Shown piece after piece: positions 9,422-19,685 of a stretch of DNA of 64,000 nt (position 1 is the stretch's first letter; every line of letters starts with the position of its first letter). The notes below the pieces were generated by a model that worked only from the letters and a program-made list of their open reading frames with translations, was not told where the DNA came from and did no database searches. The position numbers were made by a program, and so were the translations under genes. This stretch comes from Trichomonas vaginalis G3. Lineage: Eukaryota; Parabasalia; Trichomonadida; Trichomonadidae. The DNA is taken from assembly GCF_026262505.1 (NCBI RefSeq), contig NC_067205.1:22663585-22727584 (forward strand), in the 5' to 3' direction.

Positions 9422-10000
9422 TCTTGATTTTTATGTTCTTAGAATTTTTTTTTCTCCTTTTCAAATAGAAAATCCCAAGCAATTGAATGAATCAGACGCA
9501 TATTTTTGGTTCACACTAAAGTATTGAGAATACAACACAATATTAGTTAACAAGATTGATTTTATTTTCATTCAAAAACACATTTTCAATCACTCTGAAA
9601 AAAACTATCGTTTTCCATAATACACGTCGTATGTAATTAGGATTTTAATCGTATTATAATGGATAGTATTTATGTTACATAAAATATCTTGGGGAAATAA
9701 TGGATAACTCTGAAAAAGTACACTTTTCATTGCACAAGTTTGTATTCATTGAAATTTTTACAGGTGTTCTGGAATATAAATTCAATTAAATTAACATTTT
9801 GATGCATAATATATTTGTTTAAAAAACTCTCAATTTGGAAAACAAAATATGATGATTAAATTAATTCAAATCTCTCACCAAAAGAAGAAGAGAACTCTAA
9901 TTTATAGAACTGAGTGGTATATTTTGTATTCATGAAGGCTATGAAAACTAAAATTCATAAAATTCTGAAATAAAATCATGTTAAATCTAGATGCCTAGCC
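9422..10000. other. Intergenic, nothing recognised
   Basis: AT-rich spacer upstream of the minus-strand sialyltransferase-like gene. No reading frame, RNA gene or clear repeat could be supported. Confidence 0.5.
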
Positions 10001-11046
10001 TTAAGGGTGCACACGAGAGGATCATGTAAACTTCAGAATTTAGAACCTTATTTTTAGGCATTATCTTGGCTACCTATTTAGGCTCGAAAAGCAAAAAATA
10101 TCAAAAAATACAACTTGACTCCATTATGACCCTTTCATGGAGGTAGTTTTTATCCGCTAGTATTTTCCTTTGAATCTCTTTACAATTCGAAATCAAATTC
10201 AAACCTCAGTAGAAGAAAGGAAGAATCGACTTACTACGGTTGTAATACGAATAAATACATATATTTAATTATTTTTATTTACATAATAATTGTTTGAAGC
10301 TCATATTCCATCAAATTTTTAAATAAAAACATTAAAGTGTTGAAAATGTTCATATATTTTAATAGGGTTTTGGCACTTTATTGAGGAATTACTACATACA
10401 TAGTCGAACTGAACTTGATATTTTGAAATTTAAATTATTTATCAAAATTAAAATTTAACTTGAAATTTATAATTATTTAGTCATATTTTGCATAATTCTA
10501 AGTAGATTTTGTAAAAAATCAAGAAAGAAAAATTTTAACGTGCTTTATTTTTTCTTTTTTATAATAATACATATTATTATATAATTAACATATTCATAAT
10601 GTTTCACCCTTTCAAAAATATAATCCTCCTTTCAAATAAACGTACATACGGGTGGCCTCTTTTTTCAAAAAATTAAAATTTGAAATTTTGGGCTCAAATA
10701 TTAGAGATTTTTTCAACCTTTAACGATATATGTTGTCTATATCAGACCTCCTTTCTTTTTGATACTTAACATTGTTCCTAAATCTTAGCCGTTAAGGCTG
10801 TTCTGAAAATATTTTTTTTTCGAAAAAATTCGAAAAAAATTCTTAAAATTCAAAAATCCCTTAATTACTGAGGATTTTGGAAAAAAAGTTTTTACATGAA
10901 CATGTGTATATTATATGAAGTATATTGATAAGGTAAAAATCAAATTTTATTGCATATTCATCGAGAAAATAAACTAACGAATCCCTCAAAATTGAGAGGG
11001 TAATCCTCCTCCTCTCAAATAAACGTACATACGGGTGCACCCTTAA
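10001..11046. mobile_element. Element A, complete copy (1,046 bp)
   Basis: The ends are TTAAGGGTGCACACGAG and, reversed, TTAAGGGTGCACCCGTATGT; only the first ~12 bases are inverted-repeat identical. An internal copy of the right-end sequence AAATAAACGTACATACGGGT occurs near 10635 and again at ~11017. No credible coding frame. About 915 bp of it recurs in inverse orientation at 24390-25304. A non-autonomous DNA transposon is the likeliest reading; no clear target duplication was found. Confidence 0.7.
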
Positions 11047-11807
11047 TATGGCTTTATTTAACAAAAACAAAACATAGTTATTCATTATCAGCAGCTTGCC
11101 TTTATTTTTAAATTGGGCAGTTTGTGAAAGACATAGTTATCCCCACAGTAAATAAATCCTATCAGATTTATTAGTGGTTATATACTTTTGACCATTTCCA
11201 ATGATTTAACATACAAATATATTTATTTTTTGAAAAATATTAGAGATATGTGTATGCTTAACACTATCAAAGCATTTTTATTCAAGTTAAATTGATGTTA
11301 TGAAAACCAATATTTGAATAAAGACTCTTATCTTTTATTTTTTATGCACAGTCTATGTCAAGACTGGAATAGAGCAATACTGATATAGCAGTAAACACCT
11401 CTCATTGCTGGAAATCATTTCCAGCAAATTAGAAATGCAATATATGCTGGGATCGATAATCGTAATTACGATAATTTTGAATCCAATTAAAAGTTGTCAA
11501 AATTCGCGAAAATCATTTATTATTCATAACAAAAGTTTATTCATATTATTTTCTCAAAATCTTGCCAAGAATTTAAAATGCTCACAAATTACAAAATTTG
11601 CGAATTATATTATTGATAAACTAGCAACTATGAATATTCCCGTGAATTATTTCAAAAATTTCAATGATATTTAATTTTGAATGAGTTTTATTTTTCATAA
11701 AATAAAATGAGCACAATATGCTAATTCTCAGATTTTATGATTACTGAATTATCTGAAATTCCGTTTTTTGCAATTTGAATTGAAAATAATCGCAATTTAT
11801 AAAATCA
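11047..11807. other. Intergenic, nothing firm
   Basis: AT-rich spacer. An 89-codon plus-strand frame (11405-11674) has no recognisable features or promoter box and is treated as chance. Confidence 0.4.
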
Positions 11808-12605
11808 ATGAAGGAAAATTTTAAGCCTGATCCACCTATTACATATTGTTTTCCTTCATCCAGCGCGCTTCAAGGCTCTGTATTTGCCGACATACCTTTA
11901 CCACGCCCTTCTCCATATGATATTCAACAAAATTTAATTCCACTTCCATCATTGAAACCACTACCCGCTCAACCTCTAACGCAACCAGTTTCACCCAGAA
12001 CACACAAATCACCATCACCGAAACGCTGCCAACCTTTAATACCGATTTCTATCGACAATTATAACCCTCGAAAAAGACAGAATTTCACAGAAGAAGCTAC
12101 TGTTATAGCAATAAATATGCTCAAAGTCGAGCCATCATCTCTTTTTATTGATCCACAACAACCATCAGCTGATCAAATGAATTATATTCAAACTATCCGA
12201 ACTCAAATCAAAAGATTACGCGATGCAATATTATCTAATACCGAAGAGTCACGAGAAATCGTAAAGAGCTACTACGCGATGAATAACTGTCCAGAACAAT
12301 CAACTTCTGAGCCGCAAGCTAATAAAGTTGTACTCAAGTCAGCGCACAATCCATGTCAAAATTCATGCTTATTCGACAGGCGTTCAAGAATCGAGAGCAT
12401 AAGAGAAAAGAATAAAGCGACTTTTAAACGAGCAGAAGAGATTGCACAGAAGCAGAAAGAAGAATTTATCAAAAGACAGAATATTCACGAACAAAATGAT
12501 AAAGAATATAAAAGGAAGCTAAAGAGCTTACAGTTGAAACGCGCCAATAGATCCAGATCGAATATATCCGACATTGGCTTTAATATTGTACCAATTACGT
12601 TTTAA
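11808..12605 (+). CDS. Proline-rich N-terminus, coiled-coil C-terminus; unknown
   Basis: 265 aa with ATG start and a compact coding frame. Residues 1-75 are Pro/Ser-rich and likely disordered. A middle helical stretch (~120-150) precedes a strongly charged Lys/Glu/Arg helix (~195-245) that should form a coiled coil. The basic C-terminus ends RSRSNISD. No catalytic motif, signal or membrane segment. It is followed on the same strand after ~150 bases by the Vps8-like gene. Function not recognised; a cytoskeletal or scaffold role would be a guess. Confidence 0.65.
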   Translation: MKENFKPDPPITYCFPSSSALQGSVFADIPLPRPSPYDIQQNLIPLPSLKPLPAQPLTQPVSPRTHKSPSPKRCQPLIPISIDNYNPRKRQNFTEEATVIAINMLKVEPSSLFIDPQQPSADQMNYIQTIRTQIKRLRDAILSNTEESREIVKSYYAMNNCPEQSTSEPQANKVVLKSAHNPCQNSCLFDRRSRIESIREKNKATFKRAEEIAQKQKEEFIKRQNIHEQNDKEYKRKLKSLQLKRANRSRSNISDIGFNIVPITF

Positions 12606-12753
12606 TCCTTAATTTTGTATTATTTTTGTTTGTTTGTTATATATAATTTGTTGACTGAATAAACCATGTAATTATTTCTTATTTTTAACCTCTGATCTTC
12701 ATTCAAACTGTAAGTCTGATTATACCGCTCAAAAAGTGACAATAGGATTTTAT

Positions 12754-15600
12754 ATGAATAAATTTTTAACTTTTGAGCAATTTCCACGGGCAATATTCGA
12801 AAGACATCCAATTGATTGCGATATAAAAGACGATTTCATGCTAATTCTTGATAATGGAGGACAGTTTTTGCTATATTCCACAAAAACTGATAAATTAGTT
12901 AGATTAGCATTAACAGATAAGTCAATTGTCTCTCCTCCATATCATGTAGCATTATCTCCTTCAAATTCTCATGCAGCTGTTGCATGCGAAGATGGTTCTT
13001 ATTCAATTTTCGATATAACGAATGCTAAGCTACTGAAATCATTTCCCAAAGCGAGAAAAGCTGGGATTAAGCAGATTATGTATTTAGGAGAAAACCAAAT
13101 CGTGATTTTAGATTCAAATAATTCTCTGACTCTGACAAAGATATCAATCGGATTATTCGGCGTTTCTGCAAAAGACTTCGTTATTTGTACATTCCAAACT
13201 CCTCCAATATCGTTAATTCCTGTAAATTTTCCAAATAATTTATCAAACTTCACGCAGAAATTACAAAACTTAATACTTGTAACAACAAATGAGAAGTTTG
13301 TTGTTCTAAATTGCGAGAGTTCAAAAGTTTTAGCAAGTATTCCAATAGAAAGCGCGATTCCAACTTATTCTTTAAATCAACCTGATGTTTTACAAATAGG
13401 ACTTGCATCAAAGAACTTAGCAGTCGTTTACACTCTGAATGGATTCAATTTAACCGAGATTTCTCATTGTCAGATTAATAATATTTCTCCACGATGCTGT
13501 AATTTCATCAGAGATGATCTATTACTTGTTACATCATTTAATAACTCGTTTTACGTATTCAATTCTTCAAATCCTACGACTCCACAAGTTTTTTCAGATG
13601 ATAATTTGTCTCAAGCCATTTACGTGCCAAATCCAATTGATAAAACATTATACATAGCTAAGGAAAGTTCATTATTCGCCATAAAACAGCGTACTTTCGT
13701 TGAAAATTGTTCGACCATTCAAGATTACAAAAATTTATATGAGATTTCGGAACAATTTTCGAAAGGTAACATAGTTTCAGGCAGCGACAGTTGCTTACCA
13801 TTTGAAACTCGCACAGAAATCATTCAATCAGTATTTTCCAAGTATTTTGTCGCAAATAAAGCATCGCAAGACATAATAGAGCTTATAATTAAAACATCTA
13901 AAGAGTTTTCTCTCAGAAGATTACCTTCAATACTTGCTTTGAATGAATTTAAAAATAATATTAAAGAATTTGCTAATTTAATACCAAAATACGATCCGGA
14001 TGCAAGTATTTTCTATTACCCAACACAGTTCAGTAACTTGTTGTGTGAAAATACGGATTCAAATCCGGAATTTATTCGAAATTTACCTTCATTGTCACTT
14101 TTTACAAAATCTGTCTTCTTTTTAAGGACAGGAAACACCAAAGAAGCTTTAGCAACTATAGAACAACTTGATACTCCAACAGCTTATAATCTTTCTGTAA
14201 ATTTGGATGATTCATCAGAATCTTTGCCAACTCTCTTAAGAACACAGGCCAACTCTATTACAGATGCAACAATATGCGTATCAAAGGCCTTGAGGTTGAA
14301 TGATTTGCTCAGAATCTTCCAAAACAGAGGTGAATCCGAAATTTGCCAAATTTTATCTTTTTGTGAGAAAATTACCCTTATGACACAAGGGAAACCATAC
14401 GACCTCGACGTATTTTGCCAAAAAATACTCGAATTCGCAATTTACGTCAAATCTCCTCAAATCACAAAATTCTGTGTTGAAAAAGCCATCAAATACGCGA
14501 AGAATTTGCCTGACCAATTAACAACTTTCGTTCTGAGAGAGATTTTCAATAAAAACAGTGAAAAAGAAATCTCTCAATTTTTGAATCAAAACGGTTACTC
14601 AGAATTTTTGAGAAAGTTACAACCAATTATAGTTAAAGCCGGTTTTGATAATGTAGAAGAGCTTATCTATAGAAAACTGAATGATTTGAACAGATTAATT
14701 AAGTTTTTATTCATAAAAGACAGAAAATCAGAAATTTTCCAAGTAATTTCCGAAAAATCACAAACAAAAGCAGTTGATGATGCCATAGTAGAGAACTGTG
14801 AGCTATTGCTATCAGTAGATCAGCTTAAATTAGCTGGTTTAATGAAAAATCAGGAAATTTCAAACCAAATTTACTCAAAACTTCCTGGAGACAAGAAATT
14901 TGCATTTGCACACAGTCTTTGTGAAACAAACAAGAAGTTATTCGCAAGTTTACCGCTTATTAATGAAGATTATGTAAATTACACGAAATTCCTCATAAAA
15001 TTCCACAAAAACGAAACGATCAAGTTTATTTCAGAGCGTTTCGACATCATGTCACCAAGTCTTCTCGTGGAATTTGAGCGGGAACGAATGTTTGACTGTG
15101 CGATCTCAATTTCTGTTTCTATGAATGATCCATTGCTTATTCTGCAATATTCTCAAAGCGCTTTGAGAGATTTCCTTGTTACAATGACTTTTTGCGATGT
15201 AAATTTATTGAATGATTTCCAACAAAAGTCATTTAACGTCATCAATGAAACAAAGAAGTATTTTATTGATTCTACATCTGTTTATTCGATTCTGAAGTCT
15301 TTTGAAATACCTTTCTTCTGTTTATCGAATAATCAAACAGATAAATACTTCATTGAACGTTCCACAGCCATTTCTGTTGTTTACAAGTCATCCTACAAGA
15401 TGATCCCGCAGAATTTTGCTTTTCCTGTCCTTAATAACGTAATAATTCTTTCTTATTCTGATTCTTCTTTATCAGGATTCAGAAATTTCATTCCAAAATA
15501 CATTCAAAAGTGTATTGAATCAGGAGACATAAATCATAATGATATCAGAGAATCTGCTGGTGATCCACTTTTAAATATATTTTTATCTATGACTTCTTAG
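12754..15600 (+). CDS. Beta-propeller/alpha-solenoid trafficking protein, Vps8-like
   Basis: About 948 aa from the first in-frame ATG; the open frame extends to a GTG at 12736, which is unlikely to be a start in a eukaryote. Residues ~1-330 show degenerate WD40-like blades (HVALSPSNSHAAVACEDGSYSIFD; KQIMYLGENQIVILDSNNSLTLTKI). The rest is an all-helical solenoid resembling clathrin-heavy-chain repeats. This two-part layout is that of tethering subunits (Vps8, Vps41, Vps3/39) and of coat proteins. The blade passing from ILDSNNSLTLTKI to GLFGVSAKD is reminiscent of Vps8. No C-terminal RING is present, which Vps8 often has. The family assignment is inference; the fold is well supported. Confidence 0.6.
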   Translation: MNKFLTFEQFPRAIFERHPIDCDIKDDFMLILDNGGQFLLYSTKTDKLVRLALTDKSIVSPPYHVALSPSNSHAAVACEDGSYSIFDITNAKLLKSFPKARKAGIKQIMYLGENQIVILDSNNSLTLTKISIGLFGVSAKDFVICTFQTPPISLIPVNFPNNLSNFTQKLQNLILVTTNEKFVVLNCESSKVLASIPIESAIPTYSLNQPDVLQIGLASKNLAVVYTLNGFNLTEISHCQINNISPRCCNFIRDDLLLVTSFNNSFYVFNSSNPTTPQVFSDDNLSQAIYVPNPIDKTLYIAKESSLFAIKQRTFVENCSTIQDYKNLYEISEQFSKGNIVSGSDSCLPFETRTEIIQSVFSKYFVANKASQDIIELIIKTSKEFSLRRLPSILALNEFKNNIKEFANLIPKYDPDASIFYYPTQFSNLLCENTDSNPEFIRNLPSLSLFTKSVFFLRTGNTKEALATIEQLDTPTAYNLSVNLDDSSESLPTLLRTQANSITDATICVSKALRLNDLLRIFQNRGESEICQILSFCEKITLMTQGKPYDLDVFCQKILEFAIYVKSPQITKFCVEKAIKYAKNLPDQLTTFVLREIFNKNSEKEISQFLNQNGYSEFLRKLQPIIVKAGFDNVEELIYRKLNDLNRLIKFLFIKDRKSEIFQVISEKSQTKAVDDAIVENCELLLSVDQLKLAGLMKNQEISNQIYSKLPGDKKFAFAHSLCETNKKLFASLPLINEDYVNYTKFLIKFHKNETIKFISERFDIMSPSLLVEFERERMFDCAISISVSMNDPLLILQYSQSALRDFLVTMTFCDVNLLNDFQQKSFNVINETKKYFIDSTSVYSILKSFEIPFFCLSNNQTDKYFIERSTAISVVYKSSYKMIPQNFAFPVLNNVIILSYSDSSLSGFRNFIPKYIQKCIESGDINHNDIRESAGDPLLNIFLSMTS

Positions 15601-16007
15601 AGAATAAACTTTACTATTTATATTTCGTTAAAATTAAGTTTCTTAAATCCATTTTCTCTTTTTTTTAATGTGTGAACTTACTACTTTCTGACACACTCTC
15701 AATTTTTTATGACACAACCTTGATCCTTCAACTATGAAATTTGGTGTGAAAATATATCATTGGATATCACAATAAACGCAATAAACAAAGCTATCATATT
15801 CCCTCATATAAGTACTTCTATTCTTAACATGAGCAGGGTTTGGGATTGGCCTCTAAACTCTTTTTCATAACCTTCGCGTCTCATTTTTTCTGTATCGGAC
15901 GCGAAGTATTTCAAGTTTAGTTTGGGAGTTCTTCTCTTTTTCTATTTAATATTTTATTTGATCAAGCTATGAGAAGTCTTAATTTTATATCAGATATGCA
16001 AAAAATT
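15601..16007. other. Intergenic with hairpin and a family C end
   Basis: Contains a single family C terminus (15669-15715, TACTTTCTGACACACTCTCA) and a stem-loop CTTCGCGTC...GACGCGAAG at 15872-15906 with flanking weaker pairing (CTCTAAACT / AGTTTAG). No gene supported. Confidence 0.5.
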
Positions 16008-16144
16008 ATACACTTTTCCGATGTTTTGTCATGGGCGCCATGCGACCCAAAAATGTTGGAAAAGCGTAATTCTCGGGCATACGATTATTTTTGATTCAAA
16101 CGCTGTTAGGCATTAAAAGCAAAAATAATCGTATGCCAGAGAAT
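16008..16144. repeat. Double-hairpin repeat, copy 2
   Basis: Same two stem-loops as 2112-2252 but in reverse order: first the ACACTTTTCCGA / TTGGAAAAGCGT stem with loop GGGCGCCATGCGACCC, then TTCTCGGGCATACGATTATT / AATAATCGTATGCCAGAGAA. The first loop is inverted relative to copy 1, whereas the second loop (CTGTTaGGCATTAAA) keeps the same strand. Confidence 0.75.
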
Positions 16145-17143
16145 CTGAGTATTGTCATATTAACAATTTTGATGCGTTTTTTTAATGAAACAAGGGTTCG
16201 ATTCTCAAGCTTATGTTTATTTTTGCTTTTATATAATCTCATGTTTGAATCAATAATAATCGTTTATTTTTGCATGAGAATTAATTTTTATTTTTCTTCA
16301 AATGCTATGCAAATGACAATTAAACTGAATGAAACGTTTGAGAAATAGAAAAAATATTTGTGCGTGAATCTCTACTAAACCTATCCTTTATGAGTAATTT
16401 GGAATTGGTGATTCTTGCTAACATAATTTTGCTCTAATGAGAAATCAATTAGAAAAGCATAACACTAAGATCTTTTAAATTTAATTCACAAAAATGTTTA
16501 GAAAAAAAAATATAAAATCAAATCATTTTTCGAAGAATTCCTTTATGGAAATAAATAGAGAAAATATTTACATTTGATAATATCGTAATTAAATGATTTA
16601 TTTCTTACATTTTTTCCCATTTTATTTACAATTATTATATTGAATGTGATTCCACCTCTAATATTTGGGTTGATCTCTAAGTGATCACAAATTAATTCAT
16701 AACTTTTGAATTTTAGAATCGCAATATTATTTTTTTTTTACATATCAATCCCCAAATGAAAGAATCCTTTTTGCTATTGGGGACTAATTTTATTTATTGA
16801 TTTTATTCATTTTTGGTAAAAAAAAATGAAATTTGAAACGTTACTAAGTGTGTCTAAGCCAACGATTCATCATTTTATGTAATATTAGGAAAGAAATCGA
16901 AAAAAGAAGAGATTCAAAATCATTTTTGATGTCATTCATTGAATTTGAATTGCAACGTCAAAATTCAAGCGAATTCACAAATTTTCAATAGTATACTTAA
17001 AAAATTGAATACTGATGTAAAAAATTAAAAGTTGAGCGTTGAGCAACCATTGTATAATATGGACTTCATTAAATTTATATAAAACGTTGCATTTCTAAAG
17101 ATTAACAAAAACCTTGCGATTTTAATTATTTTTTTGTCAATAA
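16145..17143. other. Intergenic, nothing recognised
   Basis: Very AT-rich spacer with homopolymer runs. No supported gene or element. The 85-codon frame overlapping its start reads through the hairpin repeat and is not credible. Confidence 0.5.
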
Positions 17144-17638
17144 ATGTTAAGAAACATTTTCGTAGCTAAATCACTTGATTTCCATTGCGATTTAGAGTAT
17201 TCATACACACACAATTCGACTGAACTCTCAATCGAAGTTCAAAAAGGCAAAAATTCATGTATTAGATATGATTTCGAAACTAATTCTTCACAATTATTTA
17301 ATTTATCAATCAAAGAAAAAGACTCATTCCAAGTCTTAATTTATAACACTTCTGAAAAACATCCGAAATTAATGTCAAAAATAAATAAAAAAACCGAATC
17401 AAGATTGTATTTCAATGAAAGTAAAGGTGTTATTGTCATCAAATCAAGGCAACAGCAAAATATTCATATCCGTCTATCCGAAGTTACAGACATAAATAAA
17501 GCAAGAAAAATATTGTCCCTCAGTGAATCAAATAAGAAACTGATAATATATGTTATTGTCATTTGGGGAGGTCTTACTGTAATATCAGCATTACTATACA
17601 CTTGCTGTTGTTGCATTTTCCCGAATAGAGCTATTTGA
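17144..17638 (+). CDS. Single-pass membrane protein, N-terminal part of a split frame
   Basis: 164 aa: an ectodomain-like region with several N-glycosylation sequons, then one membrane span (~136-155, IIYVIVIWGGLTVISALLYT) followed by CCCC, a likely palmitoylation cluster. It ends at a TGA. The next ATG frame (17645) is in the same reading frame only two codons later and also begins with Cys clusters, so both parts look like one ~320-codon gene interrupted by a single in-frame TGA. Start chosen at the only nearby ATG; no classical signal peptide is seen. Unknown function. Confidence 0.55.
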   Translation: MLRNIFVAKSLDFHCDLEYSYTHNSTELSIEVQKGKNSCIRYDFETNSSQLFNLSIKEKDSFQVLIYNTSEKHPKLMSKINKKTESRLYFNESKGVIVIKSRQQQNIHIRLSEVTDINKARKILSLSESNKKLIIYVIVIWGGLTVISALLYTCCCCIFPNRAI

Positions 17639-17644
17639 GCAGGA

Positions 17645-18106
17645 ATGCTCTATAGATGTTGTTTCTGCTGCTGCAAGGGAGTTTATGATGCATCAATCAG
17701 CTTTTACTACAAACATGAAAAGAAAAATAAAGTTAATCCTGCTCATAGAATGAAATGTGCTGGAATTTGTTGTGGCTTTGAGCTCTGTAATATGTTATGT
17801 GATTGCCGCACTAAAGCACATAGAAAGGCTTCTCATCGTCCGGGATCCCACAATTATAAAAACGACAAAATGGATGAACTTGAATTGATATTTTGGCTCA
17901 TATTTTTTGCAATATATGCTCTTGTTTATATATTTTTCTTTATCTCTTTTATATGGGCATTTATTTTGATGCTGAATGGACCAGCCAGTGACGCAGAAGA
18001 GGATTTTGAAGATAATTTAACTGATCGAGCCATTGAATATTATAATACACATCAAGATCGTTCTTCAGATTTCGACAAAGATGAAGAAAATCCCGCACGA
18101 GTTTAA
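17645..18106 (+). CDS. Cysteine-rich membrane protein, C-terminal part of a split frame
   Basis: 153 aa beginning MLYRCCFCCCKG, with further CAGICCGFELCNMLCDC clusters, a membrane span near 83-110 and an acidic tail (DAEEDFEDN). It sits in the same frame as 17144-17638, six bases after its TGA. If the TGA is read through or is a sequencing or allelic difference, the product is a two-span, heavily cysteine-clustered membrane protein. Otherwise this half would need its own start. Family not recognised. Confidence 0.5.
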   Translation: MLYRCCFCCCKGVYDASISFYYKHEKKNKVNPAHRMKCAGICCGFELCNMLCDCRTKAHRKASHRPGSHNYKNDKMDELELIFWLIFFAIYALVYIFFFISFIWAFILMLNGPASDAEEDFEDNLTDRAIEYYNTHQDRSSDFDKDEENPARV

Positions 18107-18544
18107 TATGCTTTTAATTTTCTAAATTTTAATTATTACAAATATTAATAAGATATTTTAAACATATTAAGCTTGTCAAAAATATGTAGACAATTTCTAT
18201 ACATCAATATATATCCAAACAAGGGTATTTTCAGATTATTTAATTTCGAAATCAATGGAAAAACTTGTTTAATAGTGCTCATTCAATATGAATTGTCATT
18301 TGGTGATGCTAGTTTAAGAATAACAAGATTTGAATGATTCAAATGAATTCAAAATTAAATCAGCTAATTCATAATGTTAGAATTCTTAATATGACCACAT
18401 TGGAAATAAGTCTAAAAAATATATCAATCTCTGAATCGGATTGAAATGCAGATTATCTTTTTGTTTTTTCATTATAAATTTTCAAAAAGAGTAACTGCAA
18501 TGGATAGCAATGAAGAAGAATATTCTGTATAATAGTTATTTATT
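18107..18544. other. Intergenic between convergent genes, nothing recognised
   Basis: AT-rich spacer between the 3' ends of the membrane protein and the hydrolase. No repeat or RNA gene seen. Confidence 0.5.
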
Positions 18545-19357
18545 CTAATTTTCAAATTTCGTAATGAAATTGAGAATGATTGGGAATGCTTGATCAAAAT
18601 TCTGATTGAGAACTGCATGGTAAGCATTTGGAATGATTGACAATTGCGAATTTTTCAACATTTTGAAGGCATCAACAATTGCTTGCAAAGGAGCATTAGG
18701 ATCTCTATCTCCTGCCATTACAAGTGTTGGACATTGGATTTTACCGAAAATTTCTTCGCCAATTATCAAACTTTCATAATATTGTTTAAGAGGTTGATAC
18801 CATTCATTCATTTTATCAGGCTCTGGACGGATTTTCTTCTGTTCTTCCCAATATAATTCATCTCTCTTTCTAAATACCTCAAATTCCGGAATTACTCTCC
18901 AATTCTTTTTCCATTCTCCTGCTCCGATGCAGACAATCTTTTCTGTAAGCTCAGGATATTGAGCAGCAAAGAAGTATGTAATGTAAGCACCATCACTGAA
19001 TCCAATTAAAGTTACTGGACATTTTACTGTAGCATCAACAACAGCCTTAACGTCGGATGCCTTCAACTCGTAGCTAGGAATATCATTGCCTATTTCTGAT
19101 TTGCCCTGTCCTCTAGTTGCAATGGCAATTACAAGATAACTCTTTGATAAATTATCAATAAGTTCACCCATTTCTTGGATTGATCCGATAACACCACTAT
19201 GTGAAACAACTATTGGTTTTCCTTGACCGTACATTTCATAATAAATTTTTGTATTGTGATTTACAACGTATTTTCCTGTTTCACTATTGTTACCATAAGG
19301 TATTTTATTTTTGTAACTAGTTGGTGTCTCTAGGCAATACCTTGGAATGAAAGACAT
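18545..19357 (-). CDS. Alpha/beta-hydrolase fold protein
   Basis: 270 aa, the usual length for a single alpha/beta-hydrolase domain. The oxyanion-side motif reads VVSHSGVIGS (~50-60), the nucleophile elbow GFSDGA (Ser near 121), the acid AGDRDPNAP (Asp near 216) and the catalytic His PNAYHAV (~242). ATRGQGKSE after strand 4 is typical of the family. No signal or membrane segment, so likely cytosolic. Substrate cannot be inferred: esterase, lactonase and haloperoxidase-like members all share these motifs. An initiator-like TCATTTTA lies immediately upstream. Confidence 0.9.
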   Translation of the reverse strand: MSFIPRYCLETPTSYKNKIPYGNNSETGKYVVNHNTKIYYEMYGQGKPIVVSHSGVIGSIQEMGELIDNLSKSYLVIAIATRGQGKSEIGNDIPSYELKASDVKAVVDATVKCPVTLIGFSDGAYITYFFAAQYPELTEKIVCIGAGEWKKNWRVIPEFEVFRKRDELYWEEQKKIRPEPDKMNEWYQPLKQYYESLIIGEEIFGKIQCPTLVMAGDRDPNAPLQAIVDAFKMLKNSQLSIIPNAYHAVLNQNFDQAFPIILNFITKFEN

Positions 19358-19360
19358 CTT

Positions 19361-19368
19361 TAAAATGA
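19361..19368 (-). promoter_or_regulatory. Initiator-like box of the hydrolase gene
   Basis: On the minus strand TCATTTTA lies 3-11 bases before the ATG, matching the trichomonad initiator pattern and short 5' leader. Confidence 0.5.
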
Positions 19369-19668
19369 ATTCACGATCAGTTTGAGTAAATTTTTTTGAA
19401 GAGAAAATTTGTCATAAAAATAATGTTAAAGATTTTCAAATCCGCTACACACAATACCAGATTAATTTTATTACAAGCGATAATCAAAATTTTCTGAATT
19501 CAATTCAATTTCTATCGGGAGACAGACCAAAAAATGAAAGAAATATGTGTCAATTCTTAATTTCAAACTTATCACAGCACATTTTTGCTTGGAATGCATT
19601 GAGGACAATCTATTATTCTATGATTTAACTGGATTGAATCATTGCTAAAATCACAAAGTCAAAATGTG

Positions 19669-19680
19669 TCAATTTTTTTA
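19669..19680 (+). promoter_or_regulatory. Initiator-like box of the ankyrin gene
   Basis: TCAATTTTTTTA ending 5 bases before the ATG at 19686; supports this start. Confidence 0.45.
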
Positions 19681-19685
19681 AAAAA

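Noticed and set aside
11405-11674. 89-codon plus-strand frame
   Set aside because: No promoter box, homology-like pattern or conserved feature; likely chance in AT-rich DNA.
16185-16215. GGGTTCGATTCTC resembling a tRNA T-loop
   Set aside because: The flanking bases do not form the five-pair T stem, and no acceptor or anticodon arm could be found upstream.
16091-16348. 85-codon plus-strand frame
   Set aside because: It reads through the double-hairpin repeat and has no coding character.
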